Of a DNA stretch of 64,000 nucleotides, positions 30,986 to 39,327 are shown one piece after another (position 1 is the stretch's first letter; each line of letters begins with the position of its first letter). A program made the position numbers and the translations under genes. The DNA is from Neisseria mucosa (GTDB lineage: Bacteria > Pseudomonadota > Gammaproteobacteria > Burkholderiales > Neisseriaceae): NCBI RefSeq assembly GCF_013267835.1, contig NZ_CP053939.1:558001-622000 (forward strand), read 5' to 3'. The notes under the pieces were generated by a model. It was not told the origin of the DNA, searched no databases, and saw only the letters and a list, made by a program, of their open reading frames with translations.

Positions 30986-31741
30986 TTATAATTTCGATGT
31001 ATTTGCCTTGGTTTCTTCTTTGATTTGTGCCAAGCATTCATCGTATTGTTTATTTGTCGTTTGGCGTACCAATTCGTAATCATTTGCCTGCCACTCTTCC
31101 AATGAATGGCTTTCACTTCTTTTGAAGCAATGGAGTAAGCGATCGGTTTTGCCGCTTTGTCCGTCTACCAAAAGGCTGACTTCATTGTTCAGAAAGAATC
31201 GGTCTCGTTTATTGAATTTTTCATAAACCAAATAGAAACGACCCGGTTGGACAAATAGTTTTTTACTGGCACTATTGCCTTTAAATGACCATTTTGCCGC
31301 CCAAGCCCGAACTTTGGGAGAGAATTGTTCAAAAACGGGATTCGCAAAATTCGGTTCAATAGGCTTCCCACTTAAATTGTGTTTGCCCAGCAGGTCAGGG
31401 CCTTCATATCCAATATGACCGCTACTACCGGCAAGAATGAATAATGCAAAAGTTGCTGTAAATACGGCTGTTTGTGCAGCCCTTGCTTTTACCGTATTGG
31501 ATTTCCGAATAATCATCAAATTCATGCTGCTGGTTGTAGTATCGTCAGAATAACGATTGTGTATTCGGTCAATGACGGTCAGGTTTCCCGAGCGCGTTTT
31601 GATGGTGTGGCTGGCAACTTCCGTATAATTTTTCTTGTATTCGGCTTCCGCCTTTTCTTCAGGGGATAAAGGCGTTTTAGATGTAGAAGAGCATGCGGTA
31701 AATGTGAAGGAAATCAGGGTAAGTAGGATGATTTTTTTCAT
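30986..31741 (-). CDS. Lipoprotein of unknown function inside the aryl polyene operon
   Basis: The 251-residue protein has a lipoprotein signal (MKKIILLTLISFTFTAC, lipid attached at Cys17). After a charged segment, residues about 80-115 contain a hydrophobic Ala-rich helix (ARAAQTAVFTATFALFILAG). The remainder is mixed and contains two further Cys. I do not recognise a family. It lies between the COG4648 membrane protein and the AMP-ligase with short gaps, so it is probably co-transcribed and may help to place or carry the polyene at the envelope. Its position replaces no known aryl polyene gene. Confidence 0.7.
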   Translation of the reverse strand: MKKIILLTLISFTFTACSSTSKTPLSPEEKAEAEYKKNYTEVASHTIKTRSGNLTVIDRIHNRYSDDTTTSSMNLMIIRKSNTVKARAAQTAVFTATFALFILAGSSGHIGYEGPDLLGKHNLSGKPIEPNFANPVFEQFSPKVRAWAAKWSFKGNSASKKLFVQPGRFYLVYEKFNKRDRFFLNNEVSLLVDGQSGKTDRLLHCFKRSESHSLEEWQANDYELVRQTTNKQYDECLAQIKEETKANTSKL

Positions 31742-31780
31742 TATGGTTATTCGTCTAATTGATGAAATATTTTTAATAGT

Positions 31781-32320
31781 TTAAACCTTCAAAACCAATT
31801 TCCGATAAATCAACTCTCCGGCAAATAAGATTCCCATTAACACATACGACACGATGCCTGTATAAGCCGCCCACCAATCGTAATATTGCAAGCCTGCCAA
31901 AATGGCGGCGGTTGCGCCGTTGAAGACAAAGAAGGCGCACCAGATTTGCGTAACTCGTCGAGTGTGGCGCACGCCTTCGGGCGGCAGGTCGGGGTGTTGC
32001 AGTCGGGCGAGGCGTTCGATAACGGTTTGTTTAGCAAACAGGCTGCCGCCGAAAACGGCAAGCATCAGCGTGTTGACGGCGACGGGATACCAATACATCG
32101 AGTCGGGCCGTCTGAAAACCAGTACCGCCGCAAAAAAAGCGGCAAGGATAATCGCCGTAATGCGTTGTGCCGTGGTTTGCGGCATGGCGGCGCGTATCAG
32201 CCATAACACACACATGGCCGCTGCAAGCCAGAAAAATGCGCCGTTTTCCCTGCCGTAATACCATAGGAGCGGATAGGCGAGGCTGGCAAGGGTCAGTAGG
32301 AGTTTTCCTAATATTTTCAT
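31781..32320 (-). CDS. COG4648-type membrane protein, aryl polyene locus (ApeG-like)
   Basis: The 179-residue protein has about six short transmembrane segments and the family motif PPEGVRHTRRVTQIWCAFFV in the third quarter. COG4648 proteins are found almost only in aryl polyene and related clusters and usually precede the AMP-ligase gene, as here (with one lipoprotein gene in between). The exact role is unknown. A DUS hairpin separates it from the carrier-protein genes. Confidence 0.82.
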   Translation of the reverse strand: MKILGKLLLTLASLAYPLLWYYGRENGAFFWLAAAMCVLWLIRAAMPQTTAQRITAIILAAFFAAVLVFRRPDSMYWYPVAVNTLMLAVFGGSLFAKQTVIERLARLQHPDLPPEGVRHTRRVTQIWCAFFVFNGATAAILAGLQYYDWWAAYTGIVSYVLMGILFAGELIYRKLVLKV

Positions 32321-32331
32321 GGTTGCGATTG

Positions 32332-32373
32332 ATTTTCAGACGGCCTTGCGGATTGACAAGGCCGTCTGAAAAT
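32332..32373. terminator. DUS hairpin inside the aryl polyene operon
   Basis: ATTTTCAGACGGCCTTG and CAAGGCCGTCTGAAAAT form a 17-bp stem between the carrier-protein genes and the COG4648 gene. It may partly stop transcription and give the carrier proteins a higher dose than the downstream genes. That dosage effect is inference. Confidence 0.55.
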
Positions 32374-32392
32374 ATGCTGATTCAAAGCAAAA

Positions 32393-32641
32393 TCAGGAAT
32401 CTTGTTGTACTTTCAAAACCGCTTGAACCACGTCTTCTACGGTACGCACATTGCGGAAGTCTTCGGCTTGCAGTTTGCGGCCGGTTTCGCGTTTGATGTG
32501 GTCGATAAGGTCGATGGCGTCGATGCTGTCGATTTCCAAATCTTCGTAGAGGTTGGTTTCGGGTTTGATGCGTTCCGGTTCGATTTCAAACAGGTTAACC
32601 AGTGCATCGGTCAGCAGGGTGCGTACTTCTTGTTCGGTCAT
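32393..32641 (-). CDS. Acyl carrier protein, aryl polyene locus (second copy)
   Basis: The 82-residue acidic protein has the phosphopantetheine site EIDSIDAID (Ser39). It differs from housekeeping AcpP and is one of two carrier proteins encoded side by side, as in aryl polyene clusters (ApeE/ApeF types). It carries the growing polyene chain or starter as a thioester. The start lies 12 bases after the stop of the first carrier-protein gene. Confidence 0.9.
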   Translation of the reverse strand: MTEQEVRTLLTDALVNLFEIEPERIKPETNLYEDLEIDSIDAIDLIDHIKRETGRKLQAEDFRNVRTVEDVVQAVLKVQQDS

Positions 32642-32653
32642 CTTCTCTCTCCC

Positions 32654-32914
32654 TTATGCTTGGCGGCTCTTGACGAACTCGGCCAGTGTTTTGACGTTGG
32701 CGAAGTTTTCGCGCAGGTTGTCGTTTTCACCGTCGAGCTGGAAGCCGAAGGTTTTTTGTACGGCCAAACCAAGTTCCAATGCATCAACCGAATCCAGACC
32801 CAGGCCGTCGTCGCCGAAAAGCGGATCTTCGCTGCCGATGTCGGCAACGGTAATGTCTTCCAGACCTAAGCTGTCGATGATTAATTGTTTAATTTGGTTT
32901 TCTAAATTGCTCAT
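32654..32914 (-). CDS. Acyl carrier protein, aryl polyene locus (first copy)
   Basis: The 86-residue carrier protein has the site GLGLDSVDALELGL (Ser42) and extended acidic loops. The start ATG at 32914 overlaps the stop codon of the upstream acyltransferase gene (ATGA), which signals translational coupling. A longer frame from 32995 would lie in the acyltransferase gene and is not supported. Confidence 0.9.
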   Translation of the reverse strand: MSNLENQIKQLIIDSLGLEDITVADIGSEDPLFGDDGLGLDSVDALELGLAVQKTFGFQLDGENDNLRENFANVKTLAEFVKSRQA

Positions 32915-33669
32915 GTGGTTTTCCTTGTAAAATAGTCTTGCAGGTATTCGTTTAAACGCCTTGCGGCGATGGGCAGGGGTTTTTCTGCCAGCCATTCTTC
33001 CGGCAGGATGTCGTCGCCGACGGTAATTTCATAATGAATTTTTTGCGGCGGGATTTTGTACCACGGTTGCCCCTTTTTAAAATTGGGCGGCGTCATCTTG
33101 ATGCACACGGGCGTGATGACCGATGCGCTGCGCAAACCGAGCGATACAGCGCCGCGGTGCATTTTAACCTGTCCGTCCCAACCTGTGCGCGTGCCTTCGG
33201 GGAAAATCAGCATACTTTGCCCGCTTTTGAACACGGCGTCGATTTCTTCCAACATTTCCATGCTTTCGTCGTTGGGGATGTAGCCGGAAGCGATAATTTG
33301 GCTTTTCATGCTGGGGTTGTGCAACAGGTCTTTTTTGACCAACACGTTCGGGTCGGGGAAGTGGCTGATCAGTAAAACAACATCCAAAAGCGAGGGATGG
33401 TTGGCAAGGATGAGCTGGCCGGGTCTGCCGAGTTTTTCCAAGCCGTTGAAGCGGACGCTCAATACCCCCGACCATTGCAGGTAGCCGACAAAGAAACGCC
33501 AAACTTTGCCTATCATGCGTCTTGCTTCAAGTTGGCGTTTGATGTCGCCTTTGGTCGATTTGAGCGTATAGGGTAAAAGTGCGATTTTGAACAATACGCC
33601 TGCAACGCCGAAGAGGATGAAGCCGAAGAGTGTGGCAAAAAAGCGACGGAAATAGTCTAAAGTCTTCAT
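32911..33669 (-). CDS. 1-acylglycerol-3-phosphate-type acyltransferase (PlsC fold), aryl polyene locus
   Basis: The 252-residue inner-membrane acyltransferase has the HX4D motif in ANHPSLLD (His91, Asp96) and the substrate motif FPEGTRTG (156-163). A transmembrane helix lies near the N-terminus (residues 12-34). It overlaps both neighbours by four bases (ATGA), the chain-length factor upstream and the carrier protein downstream. Aryl polyene clusters usually contain such an LPLAT enzyme, thought to anchor the polyene on a glycerol lipid. Confidence 0.88.
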   Translation of the reverse strand: MKTLDYFRRFFATLFGFILFGVAGVLFKIALLPYTLKSTKGDIKRQLEARRMIGKVWRFFVGYLQWSGVLSVRFNGLEKLGRPGQLILANHPSLLDVVLLISHFPDPNVLVKKDLLHNPSMKSQIIASGYIPNDESMEMLEEIDAVFKSGQSMLIFPEGTRTGWDGQVKMHRGAVSLGLRSASVITPVCIKMTPPNFKKGQPWYKIPPQKIHYEITVGDDILPEEWLAEKPLPIAARRLNEYLQDYFTRKTT

Positions 33670-34427
33670 GCGTTTTTCTGCCAGTGCCAGTTTCTACCGG
33701 CATAGTGTTGCGTATGTTGTCGGCCGTCTGAAAGCAGGAAGCGTACCCACTCCAGGCTGCTCCAATAGGGCTCGACTGTTGTATCGTTAGGGTTTTCAGA
33801 CGGCCTTGCGGATGTGGTTTCCAAGCTTAAGGTATAGTCTTCGCCCTTTGTAATCACCAGTGCCAATGCATAGGCAAACGGCGCACGTGTAGCCAGGACG
33901 GGATAGTCTTCGGACAAAGGATCATCGGCGACAATCACTAAAACAGACGGCGCGCCGTCTTGCAAAAGCGCGAATGCCTCGGTCAGCGCGGTTTCAAAGG
34001 AATCGGCGGCAACGGCCAACGCGGTATGCTCACTCATGTCTTTGCGCAACATCGACCATTGCCCAATCGTTGCGTTGTGGACGGACAGGCCGAATGAGGT
34101 CGGCGACACGGTATGCGTGTTCAAAAGCTCTTGCCACAATTCAAAGCTGCGGTTGCTTTCGCCGTCGTGCGAAACGTACACCGGGACGCTTTCGGGATAT
34201 TGGTCGGCCAGATTCCATGCGGCATCGCAAACCAAGCGTGCCGCTTTTCCCAAGCGGCGGCGTTGCATTGGCGGTAAAAAGGAGAGCGCGGGTTTGCACT
34301 CCGGCAGTGAGGCGGTATCAAGTTTTCCCTGCGCCCAGTCCTGCCATTGCTCCGGCGTACTGATTTTGCTGGAGGAGGCCTGCCATGCGGCGATATTGAA
34401 GCTGAAACGGCAAACGTTTTGAGGCAT
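33666..34427 (-). CDS. Beta-ketoacyl synthase chain-length factor-like protein, aryl polyene locus
   Basis: The 253-residue protein resembles the short ketoacyl-synthase-like family (Ketoacyl-synt_2) found in aryl polyene operons. It has the fold features (SFGLSVHNATIGQWSML and APSVLVIVADD) but no active-site cysteine, as expected for a non-catalytic partner of a ketosynthase. It would set chain length together with the ketosynthase encoded on the other strand. It is the first gene of the minus-strand unit, about 110 bases from the divergent dehydratase gene. Confidence 0.82.
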   Translation of the reverse strand: MPQNVCRFSFNIAAWQASSSKISTPEQWQDWAQGKLDTASLPECKPALSFLPPMQRRRLGKAARLVCDAAWNLADQYPESVPVYVSHDGESNRSFELWQELLNTHTVSPTSFGLSVHNATIGQWSMLRKDMSEHTALAVAADSFETALTEAFALLQDGAPSVLVIVADDPLSEDYPVLATRAPFAYALALVITKGEDYTLSLETTSARPSENPNDTTVEPYWSSLEWVRFLLSDGRQHTQHYAGRNWHWQKNA

Positions 34428-34494
34428 GATGTCTTTCAGTGTTTTACATTTTCATACATTGTAATGAAATGGGTTAGTAAAAGCTAGGCTCTGT

Positions 34495-34500
34495 TATAAT
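34495..34500 (+). promoter_or_regulatory. Probable -10 box for the rightward aryl polyene genes
   Basis: A perfect TATAAT lies 37 bases before the dehydratase ATG, in the AT-rich divergent gap. A clear -35 box is missing (the best is TTAGTA, with a short spacing of 15), so an activator may help. Confidence 0.45.
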
Positions 34501-34537
34501 GCATATTGTAACGTAATTTATTCCCGGATGACATTTT

Positions 34538-35026
34538 ATGCCTTCAATACCGAGTGCCCCGATTTATGATGTGGCTCCGCTGCTTCCGCACAGCGGACAT
34601 ATGGTGCTTATCGACTGTGTGAAAGAATTTGGCGATGACTATACGGTTTGCCGTGCGCCGGTTGGCGATAAGCATATTTTGCTGCAGGACGGCGTGTTGC
34701 CGTCTATGGCTTATATGGAATTGATGGCTCAGGGCATAGGCGCGTATGCAGGCATTGAGGCTTTAAAGGCCGGAGAGCCTGTACGCTTGGGTTTTTTATT
34801 GGGAACGCGCAAGCTGGATTTGTTTGCCGATTCCGTGCCTGTCGGTACTGAACTGGAAGTCAGGGCGCATGTGTCCATTCAGGATTTGGGCGGCATGGGC
34901 GTATTTGATTGCGAGTTGCGCTGGACGGATGCGCCGGAAGATGTGAAGCCTCTGTTGCCGCCGGACGGTTTGCTGGCAAAAGCCTCTTTGAATGTGTACA
35001 GTCCGAAAGACGGTCAAATCATTTAA
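34538..35026 (+). CDS. Hotdog 3-hydroxyacyl-ACP dehydratase, aryl polyene locus (ApeP-like)
   Basis: The 162-residue hotdog protein starts YDVAPLLPHSGHMVLIDCV, the usual opening of ApeP-type dehydratases with the catalytic His region (His18, His21). The helix GVLPSMAYMELMAQGIGAYA contains the conserved Glu and Gln. It would dehydrate the beta-hydroxy intermediates to give conjugated double bonds, together with the dehydratase domain fused to the AMP-ligase. It heads the rightward unit with the reductase and ketosynthase. Confidence 0.86.
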   Translation: MPSIPSAPIYDVAPLLPHSGHMVLIDCVKEFGDDYTVCRAPVGDKHILLQDGVLPSMAYMELMAQGIGAYAGIEALKAGEPVRLGFLLGTRKLDLFADSVPVGTELEVRAHVSIQDLGGMGVFDCELRWTDAPEDVKPLLPPDGLLAKASLNVYSPKDGQII

Positions 35027-35036
35027 ACCGTTTACA

Positions 35037-35070
35037 AGGCCGTCTGAAAAGACAAAGATTCAGACGGCCT
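35037..35070. terminator. DUS hairpin between dehydratase and ketoreductase genes
   Basis: AAGGCCGTCTGAA and TTCAGACGGCCT form a stem 10 bases after the dehydratase stop. The ketoreductase starts 21 bases later, so readthrough must occur or a promoter lies close by. Confidence 0.5.
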
Positions 35071-35091
35071 GTCGATATAGTGAGAAAACGT

Positions 35092-35820
35092 ATGAGTGAA
35101 ACTATTTTAATTACAGGGTCTAATCGCGGTATCGGCAAAGCTGTTGCGCTTGGTTTGGCGCAGGACGGCTTTGATATTGTCGTCCACTGCCGCAGCCGCC
35201 GTGATGAAGCGGAAGCTGTTGCGGAAGAAATCCGTGCATTGGGTAGAAATGCGCGTGTTTTGCAGTTTGACGTGTCCGACCGCGAAGCCTGCCGTGAAAT
35301 TTTGACCGCCGACATTGAGGCAAACGGCACATATTACGGCGTGGTGCTGAATGCCGGATTGACGCGCGACAATGCGTTTCCTGCGTTTACAGATGATGAT
35401 TGGGATTTGGTGCTGCGTACCAATTTGGACGGTTTTTATAATGTGTTGCACCCTTTGACCATGCCGATGATCCGCCGCCGTAAAGCAGGACGTATTGTGT
35501 GTATGGCGTCGGTATCCGGTTTGACGGGCAACCGCGGTCAGGTCAATTACAGCGCGTCCAAAGCGGGCTTGATCGGCGCGGCAAAAGCCTTGGCGGTTGA
35601 GTTGGCTAAACGCAAAATTACTGTCAACTGCGTGGCACCGGGCCTTATCGATACCGATATTATCGATGAGAACGTACCTGTCGAAGAAATCTTAAAGGCA
35701 GTCCCTGCCGCGCGTATGGGATTGCCGGAAGAAGTGGCGCATGCGGTGCGCTTTTTGATGGATGAGAAAGCGGCGTACATTACGCGCCAAGTGATTGCTG
35801 TGAACGGAGGTTTGTGTTGA
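35092..35820 (+). CDS. 3-oxoacyl-ACP reductase (FabG-like), aryl polyene locus
   Basis: The 242-residue SDR reductase has the cofactor motif TGSNRGIG (8-15) and the active site with Ser140, Tyr153 and Lys157 (NYSASKAG). ATG 35092 is chosen because homologous N-termini begin just before the ILITG strand. The longer frame from 34909 reads backwards into the dehydratase gene. It reduces beta-keto groups during polyene extension (ApeQ role). The stop overlaps the ketosynthase start. Confidence 0.9.
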   Translation: MSETILITGSNRGIGKAVALGLAQDGFDIVVHCRSRRDEAEAVAEEIRALGRNARVLQFDVSDREACREILTADIEANGTYYGVVLNAGLTRDNAFPAFTDDDWDLVLRTNLDGFYNVLHPLTMPMIRRRKAGRIVCMASVSGLTGNRGQVNYSASKAGLIGAAKALAVELAKRKITVNCVAPGLIDTDIIDENVPVEEILKAVPAARMGLPEEVAHAVRFLMDEKAAYITRQVIAVNGGLC

Positions 35821-37049
35821 ATACCAGAAGAGTCGTTGTAACAGGTATCGGCGGTATTACCGCTTTCGGCCGTGATTGGCAAAGTATTCAGACGGCCTTT
35901 AAAGCTGAAAAAAACGCGGTCAAATACATGGACTGGAGCGGACGCTTTCCTGAATTGGAAGCGCAACTGGGTGCGCCAATTGAAGGCTACACTCCACCCG
36001 AACACTGGACGCGCAAGCAGCTCAGAAGTATGGGGCGCGTATCGCATTTGTGTGTCGATGCGGCGGAACAAGCCTTGACGGATGCGGGTTTGCTGGGTGA
36101 TGAAAGCATCACCGATGGCCGTATGGGCGTGGCGTGCGGCTCGTCTGTCGGCAGTACCAAAGACATTGGCGATATGGGCGAACTTTTGATAACAGGCACA
36201 TCGCGCAATTTCAACGCCAATACTTATGTGCGCATGATGCCGCATACGACTGCTGCCAATATCGGCATTTTCTTCGGATTGAAAGGACGTATTATCCCGA
36301 CTTCGAGCGCGTGTTCTTCCGGCAGCCAAGGCATTGGTTATGCTTACGAAGCGATTAAATACGGCATGATTGATATGATGCTGGCTGGCGGCGGTGAAGA
36401 GTTTTGTCCGTCCGAAGTGTATGTATTCGATTCACTTTATGCCGCCAGCCGTCGTAACGGCGAACCTGAGCTGACGCCGCGCCCTTACGACAGCGGACGC
36501 GACGGCTTGGTGATTGGCGAAGGCGCAGGCATTTTCGTGTTGGAAGAATTGGAACACGCCCGTGCGCGTGGTGCGAAAATCTATGCCGAGCTTGTCGGCT
36601 ACGGTGCCAACAGCGACGGCAGCCACGTTACCCAGCCGCAAAAAGAAACCATGCAGAAATGTATGGAGCTTGCGCTGAAAGACGCCGGTATTACGCCTGA
36701 TAAAGTCGGCTATGTCAGCGGTCACGGTACGGCGACCGAAAAGGGCGATATTGCCGAAACATTGGCGACCGAGGCTGTGTTCGGATTCATCCCCATGAGT
36801 TCGCAAAAAAGCTACCTCGGCCATACACTCGGCGCGTGCGGCGCGTTGGAAGCCTGGTTCACCATCGAAATGATGAACAGCGGCTGGTTTGCGCCGACCG
36901 TCAATTTAGAAAACATCGATCCGCGTTGTGGTAAGGTAGATTACATTCAAACAGGCGGACGTGAAATTCAAACCGATTATGTGGTCAGCAATAACTTTGC
37001 CTTTGGCGGCGTCAATACTTCGCTGGTGTTCAAACGTTGGCAAGAATAA
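35817..37049 (+). CDS. Beta-ketoacyl-ACP synthase (FabF-like), aryl polyene locus
   Basis: The 410-residue condensing enzyme has the full Cys-His-His triad: Cys166 (PTSSACSSGSQG), His303 (SGHGTATEKGD) and His336 (YLGHTLGACG). The likely start is TTG 35817, six bases after GGAGG. A GTG at 35814 is only three bases away from that site. Both overlap the ketoreductase stop codon. It extends the polyene by two carbons per cycle, with the chain-length factor as partner. It ends before a strong DUS hairpin. Confidence 0.92.
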   Translation: MNTRRVVVTGIGGITAFGRDWQSIQTAFKAEKNAVKYMDWSGRFPELEAQLGAPIEGYTPPEHWTRKQLRSMGRVSHLCVDAAEQALTDAGLLGDESITDGRMGVACGSSVGSTKDIGDMGELLITGTSRNFNANTYVRMMPHTTAANIGIFFGLKGRIIPTSSACSSGSQGIGYAYEAIKYGMIDMMLAGGGEEFCPSEVYVFDSLYAASRRNGEPELTPRPYDSGRDGLVIGEGAGIFVLEELEHARARGAKIYAELVGYGANSDGSHVTQPQKETMQKCMELALKDAGITPDKVGYVSGHGTATEKGDIAETLATEAVFGFIPMSSQKSYLGHTLGACGALEAWFTIEMMNSGWFAPTVNLENIDPRCGKVDYIQTGGREIQTDYVVSNNFAFGGVNTSLVFKRWQE

Positions 37050-37070
37050 TCATTGCTTGATGTTATGATT

Positions 37071-37111
37071 AAAGGCCGTCTGAAACTTATTTTGAGTTTC
37101 AGACGGCCTTT
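37071..37111. terminator. DUS inverted-repeat hairpin
   Basis: AAAGGCCGTCTGAAACT and AGTTTCAGACGGCCTTT form the stem closing the rightward aryl polyene unit, opposite the RDD gene. Confidence 0.75.
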
Positions 37112-37143
37112 ATTTTATTTACGGATTGAGCCGCTTTTGGATT

Positions 37144-37668
37144 TTATTCGTTTGTTTTCTTCTGATTCAAATCTACCAGCCTTGTTCCGGCCAAGAAGTC
37201 GTAGAGGAACTGGCGGTCGGGATGGAACAGGGCGAAGCCCCATGGCAGGATGAGCCAAATAAGTGCAGCACCGAATGCGCCTTTAGGAGGGATATTGAGC
37301 AGATGGCGCAATCCGGCGTAGGCAAACAGGGGGATGAAGACAATAAAAATGCTGGCCCAAATAAAGCGCAGGCGCAGTTGCGGCAGGGGCGGCTGAGTAT
37401 CGTTTTTATCGGCCAAACCGATTTTCCATGTCTGCATGGCGAGGGTTTGGCCTTTTTTGTGCCAGTTGGCGCGGAAGTAGAGCCACCATGCGTAGAACAG
37501 AATCAGGCAGGTTGTCAGCATGGACAGGCGCGTGGAAACGGGATTGAGAAAGATGGCGGCAATACCGGCTGCAAGGGCGGCAATGCTGGTCACGGCGCCG
37601 GTCAGCAGAAGTTCGTAAACCAGTGCGGCGAGGCGGCGTTTGAGTGGGGCGGTGGGAAGGCGGGTCAT
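37144..37668 (-). CDS. RDD-family membrane protein
   Basis: The 174-residue protein has three or four transmembrane helices and the RDD-type layout: basic start PLKRRLAALVYELLL, then WHKKGQTLAMQTWKIGLADK, and RQFLYDFLAGTRLV near the C-terminus. RDD proteins are inner-membrane proteins thought to be transporters or modulators. The function here is unknown. A DUS hairpin follows the upstream gene of the same strand. Confidence 0.85.
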   Translation of the reverse strand: MTRLPTAPLKRRLAALVYELLLTGAVTSIAALAAGIAAIFLNPVSTRLSMLTTCLILFYAWWLYFRANWHKKGQTLAMQTWKIGLADKNDTQPPLPQLRLRFIWASIFIVFIPLFAYAGLRHLLNIPPKGAFGAALIWLILPWGFALFHPDRQFLYDFLAGTRLVDLNQKKTNE

Positions 37669-37708
37669 AATGCGATGGAAACGGAAATGGGTTTGATGGC
37701 AATAAAAA

Positions 37709-37747
37709 CAGGCCGTCTGAAACGGGGTGGGATGTTCAGACGGCCTG
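37709..37747. terminator. DUS inverted-repeat hairpin
   Basis: CAGGCCGTCTGAA and TTCAGACGGCCTG pair between the 139-residue membrane protein and the RDD gene. Confidence 0.65.
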
Positions 37748-37759
37748 TTACTGTCGGGA

Positions 37760-38179
37760 TTAGCGATGTGGACGTTTTTGACCGCGTGCCTGTTGGGCGG
37801 CCATTTGGTTCATTTCCTGACGGGTCGGACGTTTTTTGAAGATGGCGTGCGCTTCGTCAACGGAACATTTTTGCGACAGGCAAACCAAGGTAATCGCGTC
37901 TTTTTGATGTTGGCCGCCGCTGTGGTACATGCGGCGCAGGTTGGCTTCGTTGATACGGCCTTTTTCCGGATCGATGTCGAATTTTTTCAGGCGCTCGAGG
38001 AATTGGCGTTGCTGACGGCGTGAAGTCCAAACGAAACCGCCTGCGGCAGCGGCTACGATGATGACGGCCAACAGGATGGCCAGCGGCCATGAATCGACGA
38101 TCAGAACGATGATGAGGCTTAATACGGCAGTGGTCAGCAGGGCCAGACCGCCGATGCGAAGTTTGGTTTTATTATCCAT
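37760..38179 (-). CDS. Small membrane protein of unknown function
   Basis: The 139-residue protein has two N-terminal transmembrane helices (about residues 9-28 and 30-51). They are followed by a basic cytoplasmic part (SRRQQRQFLERLKKFDIDPE), a Cys-containing segment (ITLVCLSQKCSVDEAHAIFK) and a polar tail rich in Gln and Arg. I do not recognise a family. It stands alone between DUS hairpins, between the RDD and holA genes. Confidence 0.75.
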   Translation of the reverse strand: MDNKTKLRIGGLALLTTAVLSLIIVLIVDSWPLAILLAVIIVAAAAGGFVWTSRRQQRQFLERLKKFDIDPEKGRINEANLRRMYHSGGQHQKDAITLVCLSQKCSVDEAHAIFKKRPTRQEMNQMAAQQARGQKRPHR

Positions 38180-38210
38180 ATGGTTGGTGTTTCCTTGTTT
38201 TTTGCTGGAA

Positions 38211-38243
38211 GAGGCCGTCTGAAATGCGAGGTTCAGACGGCCT
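38211..38243. terminator. DUS inverted-repeat hairpin
   Basis: GAGGCCGTCTGAA and TTCAGACGGCCT pair downstream of holA. Confidence 0.65.
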
Positions 38244-38325
38244 GAATTTGAGTTTACGCTATTTTACAGTATTTTCTGTTTTTGGGGCGTATTGCGTGCA
38301 AGTTTCTTGACGCGCGGCAACGGTT

Positions 38326-39327
38326 TCAAGCGGCCAGCGAAGTGACGAGCTGTTTGAACTCGGTCCATGCATCGCCTTCTTCCGCGCCTTTGATGATGCG
38401 GTCGATTTTGGCGCAGGTTTTGAGCGCGTCAAGCAGGCGGTTGATGGAAATGCGTTTGGCCGCCATCGGTGCAAGGGTCTGCTTGTCGCCCCATAAGCGC
38501 AGGCTGTTGCGCAGGCTTTGGATGTTTTGTCCCTGCTTGAGTGCGGCAGTCAGGCGGATTAGGGTGCGGATGTCTTCGGCAACCGCCCACAACAGCAAAA
38601 CCGGCTCTTCGCCTTCTTCTTCCAAACCGTCCAGCAAACGGGAAACGCGCAGGGCATCGCCTTTCATCCATGCGCCGGCCAGTTGAAATACGTCGAAACG
38701 GGCGACGGTGGCAACCGCGGCCTCTGCGTCGGCAATATTGATCAAATGGCCTTTGGGATGGAGCAGGGCGAGTTTTTCGATTTCCTGACGGGCGGCCAAA
38801 AGATTGCCTTCGACGCGCTCGGCAAACAGGGCGAGTGCTTCAGGTTCGATGTCCAAACCCTGCTGTTTCAGACGGCCTTGTATCCATTGCGGCAAAGCAT
38901 GTGGCGCAACGGCTTTGGCTTCTAAGACGATGCCTTTGCCGGCTAATGCGGAAAACCATTTGGACTGGATTTGCGCTTTTTCAAGCTTGGGCAGGAGGAT
39001 GAGCGTAACCGTATCTTCGGGCAGGCGTTCGGCGAAGGCTTGCAGGGCATCGCCTCCGTTTTTGCCGGGTTTGCCGTTGGGAATATGGATTTCCAGCAGT
39101 TTCAAATCGGCAAACAAACCTGCACTGCCGGCACTTTGCAACAGCTCGTTCCAGTCAAAATTGTTTTCAGCGGTATAGACTTCGCGGTTGAGATAACCTT
39201 GTTTTTTTGCGGCTGCGCGCAGCGTATCCAAAGCCTCGATGCGCAACAAATCCTCTTCGCCGTGGATGATGTACAACGGCTTGAGCGGCGTATCGGGGCG
39301 CAGGCTCTCAATGGGCGCGGCAGCCAT
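38326..39327 (-). CDS. holA: DNA polymerase III delta subunit HolA
   Basis: The 333-residue clamp-loader subunit opens LKPLYIIHGEEDLLRIEALD, the usual HolA N-terminus. The LFAERVEGNLLAARQEIEKL segment matches the AAA+-like lid of delta. HolA opens the beta clamp during replication. Its ATG overlaps the lptE stop codon by one base (TAATG), so the pair is translationally coupled, an arrangement common in proteobacteria. Confidence 0.94.
   Translation of the reverse strand: MAAAPIESLRPDTPLKPLYIIHGEEDLLRIEALDTLRAAAKKQGYLNREVYTAENNFDWNELLQSAGSAGLFADLKLLEIHIPNGKPGKNGGDALQAFAERLPEDTVTLILLPKLEKAQIQSKWFSALAGKGIVLEAKAVAPHALPQWIQGRLKQQGLDIEPEALALFAERVEGNLLAARQEIEKLALLHPKGHLINIADAEAAVATVARFDVFQLAGAWMKGDALRVSRLLDGLEEEGEEPVLLLWAVAEDIRTLIRLTAALKQGQNIQSLRNSLRLWGDKQTLAPMAAKRISINRLLDALKTCAKIDRIIKGAEEGDAWTEFKQLVTSLAA

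Noticed and set aside
32654..32995. Longer acyl carrier protein starting at 32995
   Set aside because: The extra 27 residues are encoded within the acyltransferase gene. The ATGA overlap at 32911-32914 gives a standard carrier-protein N-terminus.
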